64,000 bases of DNA from Pseudobacteriovorax sp. (GTDB lineage: Bacteria; Bdellovibrionota_B; Oligoflexia; Oligoflexales; Oligoflexaceae). How positions within the stretch are numbered: the first letter of the stretch is position 1; each line of letters starts with the position of its first letter. The notes under the pieces were generated by a model, which was given only the letters and a program-made list of their open reading frames with translations, did no database searches and was not told the origin of the DNA. This document shows, in pieces, positions 37,246-47,172 of the stretch. The translations under genes were made by a program, and so were the position numbers. The stretch covers positions 1-64,000 of the forward strand of contig JABSRP010000004.1 in assembly GCA_013215145.1 (NCBI GenBank), in the 5' to 3' direction.

Positions 37246-39777
37246 ATGTCCGTACGGATAAAATGCTACGCGCCTACGCTACTTGGGTTATTGGTGGCAC
37301 TGCCTGCCACAGGTCAAGAGACCTCGACCGAAGAAAAGAAGGTAGAAAAAATCGAAATCGTTGGTTCACGAATTAAACGATCCGAGCTAGAGGGACCCCA
37401 ACAGATTATACGTATTGATCGCGATGAGATCATAAAGTCAGGTTATAACTCCCTCGGTGATGTCCTTCGTGACCTTCCACAAAACTCCTTTGGTTCGTTC
37501 GTTGCGTCAGGTACCAACCAAGTCACTCCATCGCTTCGTGGTGTCGGATCAACAAACACTTTGATACTATTAAACGGCCACAGAATGCCGAAAGATGCCG
37601 ATAACGAAAGAGCTGATATCTCCATTATTCCAGTAGAAGTTATCCAAGAGGTTCAGATCCTACTTGGTGGTGCTTCCGCGATTTATGGTTCTGATGCCCT
37701 AGGCGGCGTTATCAACATCATCACCAAAAAAGAGTTTGATGGTGCTTTGCTATCAGGTGGCTATACAGGCACAAAACTTGAGGGTGATGAGGAAACAGTT
37801 CTATCAACGGTCTGGGGAACCAGCTCCGAAAAAAGCAATACCATATCCATGATCCAATTCCGTAAGGTAGAGCCGTTGTTCTGGTCTGACAGAGACTGGA
37901 CAAACAACACAGCTCAGTTCGGCATTGGTAGCCCAGCTGCTTACCAAGGCGAATCTGGCCAAAGCTATGCGATTAGCCCCTGTGTTCAGGAAGATCCACT
38001 ACGACCAACAGTTTGTGGAGCCGACTGGGCCCCAACTTGGAACTACTTCCAAGGCGACGTCGAACAAATCACCGGTATGAGCCAATACCGTCGATCCCTA
38101 AATGAAAATCATGAATTCGTTGCCGATCTTTTCCTTGTTCAAAAGAAAATCGAGCAGTCTAACACAGCCAACTTCCTAAGAGGCGATCTTGTACCCGTCG
38201 CATTACTTGGCGATCAGGCAAATCTACCTGAAGCTCCAAACATAGTTGGCGACAATCAGGTAAGAGCCACAGGTTTTATCGACCTAGCCGGTCCACGAAC
38301 ATCAACAACACGAACATCAACAGTCTACGTCGGAACAGGATTCAAAGGAACCTTAACCGATACTCTAGACTACGACACCTATGTTTCCATAGCTGACAAT
38401 CTTGTCACTAGCGAAAACAAAAATGCGCTTTTGGAAGAAGAGCTTTTCGAACTGATGGAAGAGGGACGCTACAATCCATTCGCACCAGTCGGCCAGCAAG
38501 GAACGCTAGATCCAGCCATCACAAACCTTTATGGTCAAAACCGATCGTCAACCACAACCTTTGACGCCAGCGTTTCAGGTGAGCTAGTGGAAGCCTGGGC
38601 AGGGCCGGTTGAGTTCGCTGTAGGTGTGAATCACATTCAAGAAGACTTTAAAGTTGACGATGGTCAACTGGTAAATCCATCTAGCGAAGGCGAGTTCCGC
38701 ATCTTCGGCTTCAGTGGTACCAACCGTGAAGCTAGCCGGAAAGTCAACTCTGCATTTACCGAGGTGATCCTTCCTCTATCAGAAGACTTCAAACTGACAT
38801 CAGCTGTTCGTTCCGATAACTATAGCGACGTTGGTGAAGCGGTAACGCCTGCTTTTGCTCTTGAGTACAGACCCACGAACTCTCTTTTGATCCGAACAAG
38901 TTACGTCGAAGGCTTTAAAGCGCCGTCCTTACAAGATATCAACAGTCCTCTTGTGAAAGGCTTTGGCTTTGGTCGCGACTACTTAAAATGTGGTGAGCCA
39001 TCAGATGCTGATGAGGGCTACTGTCAGAGAACTCAGCCACTAGAGACTTTCTCAGGTGGTAACAAAGAGCTTGATCCTGAGACCTCACAGACTATCAGTC
39101 TTGGTTTTTCTTTTGACGCGACGGATAACTTTTCCATCACAGGTGACTACTACCAAATCGAAATCACTGATGAGATTGGCAACATCTCTATTGATGACAT
39201 CCTACGCTTCGAGAGCGAAGGAAGAGCCGTCCCAGGTGTCACCATCACCCGTGATCCAACAGCCGATAATCAACTGGTTTCCATCGTGTCTCCACTGCTT
39301 AACCTAGCAACTACAGTTAACCACGGTTGGGACCTTGGCATCGACTACCGCATCGATACAGGTGTAGGACGATTTGCCTTAGCCAATAACTTAGCTGTTA
39401 AAACAGTAGCTAAATTCGAGCGAGCTCCAGGGCTTGGCTTCGAAGATCAGGGTCGTGAGAATCCAAAGTGGAGAAACACTGCCTCGACTACATGGAGCTT
39501 AGGTAGCAACGCCATCAGCTTGACAAACAGGCACTTCGATGCCGTAAGAGAAAAAGCCGACCAAACAGGAAAAGTTCCTTCTTATAACGTTTGGGATCTT
39601 AACTACACCTACCGCTTCTGGACAACATCCAGAGTATCGATCGGTGGAACCAACATCTTGCAAAAACGTAAGCCAGTTGATGACAGTACCGTCTCCGGAT
39701 TGTCTCGCGGTATCACCCAAGCCCTTTATGGAATTAAAGGACCTTCATACTATATCCAGACGTCTATCGAGATCTAA
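37246..39777 (+). CDS. TonB-dependent outer-membrane receptor
   Basis: 843 residues. The ribosome site AAAAGGAG is seven bases before ATG. A signal peptide (MSVRIKCYAPTLLGLLVALPATGQ) is followed by a TonB-box-like region (KIEIVGSRIKR), a plug domain (LGDVLRDLPQ...SLRGVGSTNTLILLNGHRMP) and a large beta-barrel ending in a conserved C-terminal segment (YYIQTSIEI). It imports iron complexes, cobalamin, sugars or other large nutrients driven by TonB; the substrate is not evident, and the neighbours do not help. A hairpin terminator follows. Confidence 0.9.
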   Translation: MSVRIKCYAPTLLGLLVALPATGQETSTEEKKVEKIEIVGSRIKRSELEGPQQIIRIDRDEIIKSGYNSLGDVLRDLPQNSFGSFVASGTNQVTPSLRGVGSTNTLILLNGHRMPKDADNERADISIIPVEVIQEVQILLGGASAIYGSDALGGVINIITKKEFDGALLSGGYTGTKLEGDEETVLSTVWGTSSEKSNTISMIQFRKVEPLFWSDRDWTNNTAQFGIGSPAAYQGESGQSYAISPCVQEDPLRPTVCGADWAPTWNYFQGDVEQITGMSQYRRSLNENHEFVADLFLVQKKIEQSNTANFLRGDLVPVALLGDQANLPEAPNIVGDNQVRATGFIDLAGPRTSTTRTSTVYVGTGFKGTLTDTLDYDTYVSIADNLVTSENKNALLEEELFELMEEGRYNPFAPVGQQGTLDPAITNLYGQNRSSTTTFDASVSGELVEAWAGPVEFAVGVNHIQEDFKVDDGQLVNPSSEGEFRIFGFSGTNREASRKVNSAFTEVILPLSEDFKLTSAVRSDNYSDVGEAVTPAFALEYRPTNSLLIRTSYVEGFKAPSLQDINSPLVKGFGFGRDYLKCGEPSDADEGYCQRTQPLETFSGGNKELDPETSQTISLGFSFDATDNFSITGDYYQIEITDEIGNISIDDILRFESEGRAVPGVTITRDPTADNQLVSIVSPLLNLATTVNHGWDLGIDYRIDTGVGRFALANNLAVKTVAKFERAPGLGFEDQGRENPKWRNTASTTWSLGSNAISLTNRHFDAVREKADQTGKVPSYNVWDLNYTYRFWTTSRVSIGGTNILQKRKPVDDSTVSGLSRGITQALYGIKGPSYYIQTSIEI

Positions 39778-39816
39778 GATCTTGTGACCGTCTAGTGTCC
39801 AAGTAATGTCGTTCGC

Positions 39817-39841
39817 GAGCTCCGCTTTTTCAGCGGGGCTC
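39817..39841 (+). terminator. Terminator after the TonB-receptor gene
   Basis: GAGCTCCGCT, loop TTTTC, AGCGGGGCTC (one G-U pair in a 10-bp stem), followed by the T-rich ATTTCATTT. Located 40 bases after the receptor stop. Confidence 0.6.
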
Positions 39842-39941
39842 ATTTCATTTAAGCTGGTCAAACATTTAAATTTATCGCGAATTATGGCATAGATGTGATT
39901 CAGAAAAAATATTGGCATATTCACCAAACCCCAGCACACTA

Positions 39942-40456
39942 AAAGCCACAGCTAAAGGGCGAGTCCATAACGACCTACTTAGATTTAATGAGCTAATCGT
40001 CCCAAAGGAAAGAGCCTTCCCTCAGTACCACTTGATGACCCAGACTCCTACGAATCCTAGTCTTTAAAAAATAGAAAACCCACCCTATCTACCTTACGGT
40101 ATTCAATAGGTCAGACCTAACGATGTTTTTAGAAGCGTCACCAAAATATCTTTAGATCACTCAAAGAAACAAAACTGAACTCTACCCAAGCAATAATTCC
40201 TACAATGAAACATTTGCTTAGAGTAGGTGGACAACGATTTCGAAAGTCTCGCTCAATAAATCGGCTACAAAAAAAAACTAGAAATCGGTTGTAGAAATCA
40301 CGCTAGGAACGTTTGCATGACTGGACGGTAAGGTCCTACGCTCTAAAATGTTGTTTCTCTTGCCACAAGTAGCTTGACAAAAATGGTTGCAACTTGCGAT
40401 TTTTGCCCGCATAAAAATAGGACCTTTTTTTAAAGAATAAACTCTAGGGGAATACC
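39942..40456. other. A+T-rich intergenic region before the beta-barrel gene
   Basis: Over 500 bp with no credible gene. A TTGACA at 40374-40379 lies before the beta-barrel gene but without a good TATAAT at the right distance. The spacer also holds the sequence AAAAAAACTAGAAA (about 40268), which recurs upstream of the TonB receptor (about 37050). Nothing else is readable. Confidence 0.4.
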
Positions 40457-41140
40457 ATGCTTTCTAAAGTACTCGCGGTTGGTGGCTTGTTGGCAGTCGC
40501 ACAAACTGGTTTTGCAGCAGATTTTTCAGTCCAGATCAATACAAACGTGTTCAACTATGGTTCAACAACTCAAGAAGTTGATGCTAATGGAACTACAACT
40601 GAAACCACTACAACTGGCTATGTGACCCACCCGGGTGACCTGGAAGCTATCATTGGCTACGGCAAGCACGTGTTTTATCTTTATCCTGTGCAAGCGACTT
40701 CCTTTGGTTATGGATTCATGGTGACAGATACTTTAGAGGTTGGAGCCACTATTGAACTTGATAGTGTTAAGCAAGAAAAAGGCACGGAGGAAACGACTTC
40801 AACAGCAACCAACATTGGCCCTTACATCTACTATTATGGCTCTCTCACGAACGCCAGCTACGAGGCCTTTTTCTCCTTGTCTCTGACAAATGAAACTCAG
40901 GAATTCACAAACTCTGCCGACGCCACTGCAAATCGAGAGACCGATTCGCAAAGGACAGGGTTTAATCTCGGTGTGAAATATATCAAGCCACTAGTCAATG
41001 GATTTAGTTACTGGGCGGGATTAACATTTACTAGTGCAACTGGAACGAACACCGTTACAACTGCTGTAACAGAGGAAGAGGGAGATGTGACTATCTCTGG
41101 CTTTGCCATCACTCTATTCGGCCTAAGACTTGATTTTTAA
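40457..41140 (+). CDS. Outer-membrane beta-barrel protein
   Basis: 227 residues, with a Sec signal ending in GFAA and a mature part of alternating hydrophobic beta strands (VFYLYPVQATSFGYGFMV, AYYYG-type strands) that ends in Phe (ITLFGLRLDF), the usual C-terminal signature of outer-membrane barrels. Small eight-strand barrels of this size are often OmpW or OprG-like porins. The ribosome site AGGGGAA fixes the start. The ligand is unknown. It converges with the dbpA gene. Confidence 0.7.
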   Translation: MLSKVLAVGGLLAVAQTGFAADFSVQINTNVFNYGSTTQEVDANGTTTETTTTGYVTHPGDLEAIIGYGKHVFYLYPVQATSFGYGFMVTDTLEVGATIELDSVKQEKGTEETTSTATNIGPYIYYYGSLTNASYEAFFSLSLTNETQEFTNSADATANRETDSQRTGFNLGVKYIKPLVNGFSYWAGLTFTSATGTNTVTTAVTEEEGDVTISGFAITLFGLRLDF

Positions 41141-41155
41141 TCTTTGAGGTTAAGC

Positions 41156-42538
41156 CTAAAGCCTTCGGGCTTTGGCACGTCTACCTTTTAGGGTCTGCTC
41201 GTTTAATATGTGCAGACCCTCTCTTGCGTCTTTCTTCTTTATTGCCACATAGCTAGCGAATACAAAGATGTGGATCTTACCCACGGCATCACCCGCAAGC
41301 CCTCCGCCTGTGAGAGCGCCCAGAATATCACCAGGTCTGAGCTTCTGTTTTTTGCCTAAGTCGATTTTTAAAGTAACCCATTGGGGGGGATCTGGATTCT
41401 TGCGGGTCAGCTGGGGAGGACGGGAAAGATCAACAGATTGGCCAATGGCAGGCTCAAGATCGCTAGCTTTTAATTGATCCCGGTTGGTATCGATCAAGGT
41501 GATCACAAGACCACGCTCACCAGCGCGGCCTGTGCGTCCCATCCTATGGACAAACACACTTGGGTCACGGTTGAGCTCGTAGTTGATCACAAGGGGTAGC
41601 CCTTTAACATCAAGCCCCCTTGCTGCAACGTCTGTCGCAATCAGGACGGAAAGGCTACCGCCGGCAAAGCGCGCCCAAATCTCGTCTCGGTCTCTTTGTT
41701 CAAGCCCGCCGTGTAAGGCTGCGCTGGCATAACCCTCTTTTTGTAGCCGAGCGGCAAGATCACGACAGCCGTTCTGAGTGTTAGAAAAAATAAGAGTTTG
41801 GCCGCTATGATGCTGGCTCAATCCAGCCACGAGAGCATCATATTTCTTAATTTTAGTTACATCGTAAAAATGGCACTGAATGTCTAAGGGTGTATGCTGA
41901 GAGGCAACGGTCACCGTCTCGGGATTTCGCTGAAACTGCTTCGAAACCTCTTTGACTTGATCTGGGTAGGTAGTAGAAAAGAGCAGCGTCTGCCTTTTGT
42001 TGGGCGTCTGTTCGATGATTTCCGCGATACTATCAAAGAACCCCATATCAAGCATCCGATCAGCTTCATCAAGAACTAACAATTTTAACTGATCAAGTTG
42101 GAGATAGCCCCGGCGCAGATGATCCCCCACCCTACCCGGAGTCCCAACAATGATATGAGCTCCATGCTGCAAAGAACGCCTTTGGTAGTTGATATTCACC
42201 CCGCCATAAATAGGAAGGATTTTCACATTGGGAAGCGCTGTTGCGAGCTTGCGAAGTTCGCGGCAAACCTGATCGGCCAATTCTCGTGTTGGGCACAAAA
42301 CGAGCCCCTGCGTAACCAGGGAATTCACCTGCAGACTATTAAGGGCCACTAACCCAAAGGCTATAGTTTTACCCGAACCTGTTTTGGCCTGCCCGATAAG
42401 GTCATGACCCCCTAAGGTAATAGGAAGCGATCTCGACTGAATTTCCGTCATTTGCGAAAATTCAAGTCGCTGCAAACTGACTAAAATCTCATTGCGAAGA
42501 TTTAGTTGGCTGAAGTTTTTAGTTTTTTCTGTGGGCAT
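41156..42538 (-). CDS. dbpA: ATP-dependent RNA helicase DbpA
   Basis: 460 residues. Motifs in order: Q motif (FSQLNLRNEIL...MTEIQSRSLP), Walker A AKTGSGKT, the DEAD box in LVLDEADRMLDM, the motif III position STTYP (canonical SAT), and motif VI HRMGRTGRAGE. The C-terminal ~75 residues are the DbpA RNA-binding domain that targets 23S rRNA hairpin 92 (VTLKIDLGKKQKLRPGDILG...). DbpA acts in late 50S subunit assembly. The substitution in motif III is the only oddity. The gene is on the minus strand and alone. Confidence 0.92.
   Translation of the reverse strand: MPTEKTKNFSQLNLRNEILVSLQRLEFSQMTEIQSRSLPITLGGHDLIGQAKTGSGKTIAFGLVALNSLQVNSLVTQGLVLCPTRELADQVCRELRKLATALPNVKILPIYGGVNINYQRRSLQHGAHIIVGTPGRVGDHLRRGYLQLDQLKLLVLDEADRMLDMGFFDSIAEIIEQTPNKRQTLLFSTTYPDQVKEVSKQFQRNPETVTVASQHTPLDIQCHFYDVTKIKKYDALVAGLSQHHSGQTLIFSNTQNGCRDLAARLQKEGYASAALHGGLEQRDRDEIWARFAGGSLSVLIATDVAARGLDVKGLPLVINYELNRDPSVFVHRMGRTGRAGERGLVITLIDTNRDQLKASDLEPAIGQSVDLSRPPQLTRKNPDPPQWVTLKIDLGKKQKLRPGDILGALTGGGLAGDAVGKIHIFVFASYVAIKKKDAREGLHILNEQTLKGRRAKARRL
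41158..41173 (+). terminator. UUCG-loop hairpin at the beta-barrel/dbpA junction
   Basis: AAAGCC, loop TTCG, GGCTTT: a stable tetraloop hairpin, inside the last codons of dbpA on the other strand and 18 bases after the beta-barrel stop. It may end the beta-barrel transcript, though no strong T run follows. Confidence 0.45.
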
Positions 42539-42743
42539 AGTCTCTCACTACGGTGGCAACAGCTTAGCACTTAGCATCTCATTCATTTTGGCGCAAGTGT
42601 TAGCACGAACTAGGAGCCATCCTTCTGTTTTCGCAAAGAATTGCGTAACATAATGCTAAGGACGATGTTTAGCTAGTATTTTGTACGGATTCAGGTTAGA
42701 CCTAGCAACCTTGTCGTGTTTTTTAAAACTTTTTGGAGAACTC

Positions 42744-43121
42744 ATGTCCCTCGCTGAAGAACTTAAGGCTGCAAAAGCCCGCATGGAAGCCCAGAAAAAA
42801 GCTGATGCCAGCAAACCCAAACGCAAAACTACGCGGCGGGCTGCCACAGATTGGCAGGTTGAAGACGAAATAGTGGCCTTGTATCTGTATTTAAGTGACA
42901 GCTCGAAGTTCATCAAAGAGAACTACTCTAAAAAACGAAAAATTTCGGTTCGCGCCATGTCTACTCGCATGGGTGTATTTGAAAGTATTCATCGCAAAAA
43001 AGCGAAAAATGTCAGTGAGCAAACTCAGGCCGTTTACGATAAGTACGCGACATTACCAATCAAAGAACTACTCGGTGTTGTGATTTCGATTCATCGCGGT
43101 GAATTTGTTCGAGAATCATAA
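42744..43121 (+). CDS. Small basic protein of unknown function
   Basis: 125 residues from the ATG at 42744, after TTTTGGAGA; an ATG at 42681 would add 21 residues without a ribosome site. The first 35 residues are very basic (KKADASKPKRKTTRRAA). Then comes a helical region, DWQVEDEIVALYLYLSDS, followed by SVRAMSTRMGVFESIH. This arrangement loosely resembles a domain found next to restriction-type endonucleases, but I cannot assign it. DNA or RNA binding is possible, from charge. Confidence 0.55.
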   Translation: MSLAEELKAAKARMEAQKKADASKPKRKTTRRAATDWQVEDEIVALYLYLSDSSKFIKENYSKKRKISVRAMSTRMGVFESIHRKKAKNVSEQTQAVYDKYATLPIKELLGVVISIHRGEFVRES

Positions 43122-43192
43122 ACAGCTTCCATAGACAAATACTTAAGTATTCAAGTCATCCGAAATCATGTGTCCGCCTTCATTGGTTTCGA

Positions 43193-43990
43193 TTAATTAG
43201 GTGAGCATGCGAACCACTTGGGTGACCATGCCACCTGGCTTAATCGCTCCAGACCCTTGACCGAGGGATGAAAGCAGTCGAAGGGCTGAAGGTTTACCTC
43301 TTGGATATGCTCAGTCAAAGGAATCATTTTGATCCTCTCCCCGTTTATGTCCAGCATAGCTTGGTTCAAAAGGTTCGTGGCACGCCGCACCCACCTACTT
43401 GCATCGACCTCGTCCAAACGTCCGTAGCTCAATAAAGGACACTGGCCCCAACGCCATCGCTCTTGGCATCGCATCTTGTGGCCTTGCCAAAGATTGGAAA
43501 GGTCAGGAATCTCTAAAACTAAGAGTTTCACTTTGGGGAAGGAAAGTAAGATATCGTTTATGTGATTTACTAGTTGTATGCGGTAGGCATCGATTCCTTG
43601 ATCGTCACCAGGCTCTAAGCGACAAAGATCGTTCGATCCAATACTCAGAGCGGCAAATCGGAGGCTACCGGGATCCTCCAAGCGATTTTTCATCGCCCTC
43701 ACCTGCCTAGGAAGGTCGCTAATCCGTGCACCCATCGCGGCTACGCTGCGATACTGGCTCTTTGATCCAGACAAACACTGATCGTAACGGGTTTGAACCG
43801 TAAGGACCTTGCCGCCATCGGCATTACCAAACCAATCATGGGGCTCCCAAAACAGCGTTTTGTCGTACTGAGGCCCAAGCATAAGGGAGTCACCGAACCC
43901 ACCAAAGCCAATGGTGCCCTGCTTTATTTTAGTCTGACAAGCCGATACCAAAACTATACAAAGCAAAGCCTTTATGGGAAAGGGGATCAA
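43193..43990 (-). CDS. SGNH/GDSL-type hydrolase lipoprotein
   Basis: 265 residues from a TTG start that overlaps the stop of the adenine deaminase gene (TTGA) with GGAG upstream. A lipoprotein signal ([17 protein letters not shown]) precedes an SGNH fold: block [10 protein letters not shown] (Ser), the Gly of block II, Asn in SIGSNDL and His in CFHPSVKGL. The family has esterase, lipase, acetylesterase and peptidoglycan-active members. It is exported, unlike the upstream cytoplasmic enzyme. Substrate not known. Confidence 0.77.
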   Translation of the reverse strand: MIPFPIKALLCIVLVSACQTKIKQGTIGFGGFGDSLMLGPQYDKTLFWEPHDWFGNADGGKVLTVQTRYDQCLSGSKSQYRSVAAMGARISDLPRQVRAMKNRLEDPGSLRFAALSIGSNDLCRLEPGDDQGIDAYRIQLVNHINDILLSFPKVKLLVLEIPDLSNLWQGHKMRCQERWRWGQCPLLSYGRLDEVDASRWVRRATNLLNQAMLDINGERIKMIPLTEHIQEVNLQPFDCFHPSVKGLERLSQVAWSPKWFACSPN

Positions 43991-45003
43991 TTCATTGACT
44001 CCACTAAGGCGTCGATGTCTTTTTGATAGCGAGCTTTTTCTTCGGCAGACATAAAAGCTGATGTGAAAGAATTTTTAGCCAGGACTGCGAGGTCTTCGAT
44101 ACCCAAATCCAAAGAATCGGCAACGGCTTTGAAGTTTTGATTGAGATAACCTCCAAAATAGGCCGGATCATCGGAGTTAATCATGACCATGAGCCCCTGG
44201 TTCATCAGTTCTTTTAGGTTATGATCTGCCATGCGATCGAAAACTCGTAGTTTAATATTGGACAAGGGGCACACAGTTAAAGGGATTTGCTTGTCCTTTA
44301 GGTAGGAGACGAGCTTAGCGTCTTCCAAACAGCGGACCCCATGGTCGATACGCTGTACCTTAAGGTCTTCGATAGCTTGCCAAATGTAGGACGCCGGTCC
44401 CTCTTCTCCCGCATGGGCAACTGTGCGAAGCCCCTCGTCTCTGGCTTTGGCAAAGACGCGACTGAATTTTTCAGGCGGGTGTCCTTGTTCGGACGAATCT
44501 AGACCGACTGCTAGTAGTTGATCTTTATAGGGTAACGCCATGTCCAGTGTTTTCATCGCCTCGTCTTCGCTCAAATGACGCAAAAAGCAAAGGATCAAGC
44601 CACCAGATATCCCCATGGACTCGCGCCCCTCCTGCAAGGCTTTTTGGATGCCTTGAAAGCAGGTTTCGAAGGCACCCCCTCGATCCGTATGAGTTTGGGG
44701 ATCAAAAAAGATCTCCACATGACGAATCGATTCTTGCTGACATTTTTTCAGATAATCCATCGTCAGATCATAAAAGTCCTCTTCCTTCAGCAAAACAGCA
44801 GCACCTTGATAGTATATGTCGAGAAAACTCTGTAGATTTTCAAACTCATAGGCGGCCCGGATATCTTCGACGCTGGTAAACGGAATAGCGACATGGTTAC
44901 GCTTTGCCAGTTTCATCATCAACTCTGGCTCTAGGGACCCTTCGATGTGTAAGTGGAGCTCGGCTTTGGGGCATGATTCAATAAACTTATCGATGGCTGT
45001 CAT
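43987..45003 (-). CDS. Adenine deaminase (adenosine-deaminase superfamily)
   Basis: 338 residues. The metal centre is intact: [12 protein letters not shown] (two His), [18 protein letters not shown] (His) and SDDPAYFGG (Asp). The segment [18 protein letters not shown] is characteristic of the bacterial and yeast (Aah1-like) adenine deaminases and not of adenosine deaminases, which have a different sequence there. The enzyme hydrolyses adenine to hypoxanthine in the cytoplasm, feeding purine salvage. The start is the ATG at 45003. The lipoprotein gene follows with a 4-base overlap. I see no purine riboswitch upstream. Confidence 0.87.
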   Translation of the reverse strand: MTAIDKFIESCPKAELHLHIEGSLEPELMMKLAKRNHVAIPFTSVEDIRAAYEFENLQSFLDIYYQGAAVLLKEEDFYDLTMDYLKKCQQESIRHVEIFFDPQTHTDRGGAFETCFQGIQKALQEGRESMGISGGLILCFLRHLSEDEAMKTLDMALPYKDQLLAVGLDSSEQGHPPEKFSRVFAKARDEGLRTVAHAGEEGPASYIWQAIEDLKVQRIDHGVRCLEDAKLVSYLKDKQIPLTVCPLSNIKLRVFDRMADHNLKELMNQGLMVMINSDDPAYFGGYLNQNFKAVADSLDLGIEDLAVLAKNSFTSAFMSAEEKARYQKDIDALVESMN

Positions 45004-45299
45004 AAAGGATCCCTCATGATGTAGTGACTTAGTAGAGCCGAAATATGACGGCCGCTACTAGGTTCTATTCGAACAAAAAACCAAATAGTTGCAAATGTAT
45101 TCAAACCTTTTTTTTCACTCTAATTCAAGGAATTCCCTTTCAAATGTTTGGATCTCCGCGGCTACAAGAACAGAACATTGGCATTGTCTATTGTGCTGGT
45201 CACGTTCTAAGCTGCGGACGAGTCATGCCCTTCTAAGGTATTTGCTTTTTTGTAAAGAATGCCTATGATTCGTCGGAACCTAAGCTTCAAGGAGTCAAT

Positions 45300-46175
45300 A
45301 TGCCAGAAAGAATCTTTAGCGCAGCCAAAAAAGACCTGGGAGAAGGCTTCGTTGTAAGGCGTAGTATCCCACGCATCGGCTGCAAGCATATCGGTCCCTT
45401 TGTATTCTGGGATCACATGGGTCCTGTTGACATAAAGTCTCTAGAGGATCTAGTGGTACGACCACACCCTCATATCGGCCTAGCTACTATGACTTGGCTC
45501 TTCGATGGCGCCATCCTCCATCGCGACAGCCTTGCCAATGAGATCACAATCAAGCCGGGGGCTATCAACTGGATGACGGCAGGCTCTGGCATCACCCATA
45601 GTGAGAGGTCTGCAGAATTGGGACCACTTGAGGCCATCCAGCTATGGATCGCCTTACCCAAAGACAAAGAAGACATTGATCCGTCGTTTGAGCATTATAA
45701 GGCCGAAGAGATACCCGAGCTGGATATCGACGGCCAGAGATTCACACTGATAGCTGGCAGCTTCCTAGAGAAGTCCTCTCCGGTGGCGGTTTATTCTCCC
45801 CTTGTGTACCTGGCAAGTGAGTTTTCCTCTAGTAAACGCATTAAAATTCCTCTCGATTCTTCCTGGGAGTACGGGATTTACTTGACCCGAGGTTCCCTAA
45901 AAACTGAGGAAAGTGAGCTTAAGACAGACCATTTCCTTTATCTATCTGAGCAATCGGAAGTGGTGCTGGATGTCAGTGCAGGGACAAACCTTTTGATATT
46001 TGGCGGTGCTCCCTTAGATCAGGAGATTCACCTCTGGTGGAACCTAGTATCGTCGGACCCAAAAAAGATTCATGTTGGTGCCGAGCGTTGGCGTCATGAC
46101 TCGTTTCCCAAGGTACCTGGTGAAACAACGAGGATTCCCTACCCCGAGAACCGTCCTCTCCCCAAGATTCATTAA
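45300..46175 (+). CDS. Pirin-family protein
   Basis: 291 residues, start fixed by AAGGAG seven bases before. It has the two-cupin pirin fold, with metal-binding His in RPHPHIGLATMTW and the second set in GSGITHSERS (His, Glu). Bacterial pirins such as YhhW have quercetin-dioxygenase activity or regulate pyruvate metabolism. The C-terminal cupin is also present. It is likely cytoplasmic. It is followed at 44 bp by the exported methyltransferase-like gene on the same strand, with unclear connection. Confidence 0.9.
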   Translation: MPERIFSAAKKDLGEGFVVRRSIPRIGCKHIGPFVFWDHMGPVDIKSLEDLVVRPHPHIGLATMTWLFDGAILHRDSLANEITIKPGAINWMTAGSGITHSERSAELGPLEAIQLWIALPKDKEDIDPSFEHYKAEEIPELDIDGQRFTLIAGSFLEKSSPVAVYSPLVYLASEFSSSKRIKIPLDSSWEYGIYLTRGSLKTEESELKTDHFLYLSEQSEVVLDVSAGTNLLIFGGAPLDQEIHLWWNLVSSDPKKIHVGAERWRHDSFPKVPGETTRIPYPENRPLPKIH

Positions 46176-46218
46176 AGTCAGCAATCACGCAGGCTAGATA
46201 TTCAACCAAGGAGTAATC

Positions 46219-47052
46219 ATGCGATTAACATCTTACCTATCAGCAGCTGTCCTTATGTCAGCAGCAGTATCCTCTTGTACCACGACCCCTGAAAAGGCGA
46301 TGACTGAGAACCTGGCTCTAAAGGCGGCCGTAGAATCGCCCGTTAGAACCACAGTAAACAAGCAGCGAGACAATTGGCGCAACCCAAAAGAGACCCTAGA
46401 GTTTTTCGGAATCCAACCTAATATGACTGTCGTGGAAGTGTGGCCCGGCGGTGGATGGTACACAGAGATATTAGCCCCTTACCTACTTAAAGACGGAAAG
46501 TATGTGGCTGCTGGCTTTAGCGCAACCTCAGAGCGATCTTACTTCCGCAAAGCCTCTGAGCGATTCAAAAAAATGGTCGCTAGTCGCTCCGAGTTCGGCT
46601 CAGGAATGAAGATTACCGAATTCGAGCCACCAGTGAAAACCGAGATCATCGAAGCCGGCACAGCTGATGCCATTGTGGCATTCCGCAATATCCATAACTG
46701 GATGGGCAACGATGGAGCCGAATCCGCCTTCGCCTCCTTTTACAAAGCTCTGAAACCCGGTGGAGTCTTAGGCATCGTCCAACACCGTGCAGCCACCAAC
46801 AAACCTCAAGACCCAAAAGCCAAGTCGGGCTACGTTCGTCAAGATTACGTGATTAACCTAGCTAAAGGCGCTGGATTCACATTCGTCGCCAGCTCGGAGA
46901 TCAATGCTAATCCAAAGGATACGGCAGATCACGAAAAGGGAGTTTGGACGTTACCCCCACGGCTTGCTTTAAAAGACAAGGATCGAGCAAAATACGTGGC
47001 CATCGGCGAAAGCGACCGCATGACTCTAAAATTTATGAAACCAAAATCATAA
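46219..47052 (+). CDS. Exported methyltransferase-like lipoprotein
   Basis: 277 residues. The signal (MRLTSYLSAAVLMSAAVSSC) is a lipobox type with Cys20 the likely lipidated residue. The rest matches the predicted methyltransferase family COG4798: NMTVVEVWPGGGWYTEIL as the binding loop, ADAIVAFRNIHNWM and LKPGGVLGIVQH. It is odd for a SAM-dependent enzyme to be exported, since the cofactor is made in the cytoplasm; the family does have signal peptides in many species. An AAGGAG ribosome site precedes the ATG. Confidence 0.75.
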   Translation: MRLTSYLSAAVLMSAAVSSCTTTPEKAMTENLALKAAVESPVRTTVNKQRDNWRNPKETLEFFGIQPNMTVVEVWPGGGWYTEILAPYLLKDGKYVAAGFSATSERSYFRKASERFKKMVASRSEFGSGMKITEFEPPVKTEIIEAGTADAIVAFRNIHNWMGNDGAESAFASFYKALKPGGVLGIVQHRAATNKPQDPKAKSGYVRQDYVINLAKGAGFTFVASSEINANPKDTADHEKGVWTLPPRLALKDKDRAKYVAIGESDRMTLKFMKPKS

Positions 47053-47130
47053 TCACTAGCCATCTTAGTGTAATATAGTTCATGATCCGTCATGGGCTCG
47101 AAACATCCGTCACTGCACGTTGCGGCATCC

Positions 47131-47172
47131 CAGCAAAACTCTCAAGCGCCGATGCGCGCTGCGGTTTTGCTG
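47131..47172. other. Structured intergenic element (nested hairpin)
   Basis: CAGCAAAAC and GTTTTGCTG pair around an inner AGCGC-GCGCT hairpin. An 11-base direct repeat, GAATCCCTGAG, lies at 47205-47215 and 47221-47231. There is no T tract. It may be a short extragenic palindromic element or an RNA structure between the methyltransferase and racemase-like genes. Confidence 0.5.

Noticed and set aside
39745..39939. A 64-residue minus-strand frame after the TonB receptor gene
   Set aside because: It overlaps the receptor 3' end and the terminator hairpin, which accounts for its protein-like run; no ribosome site.
45004..45130. Purine riboswitch before the adenine deaminase gene
   Set aside because: The conserved core of purine riboswitches is not present.
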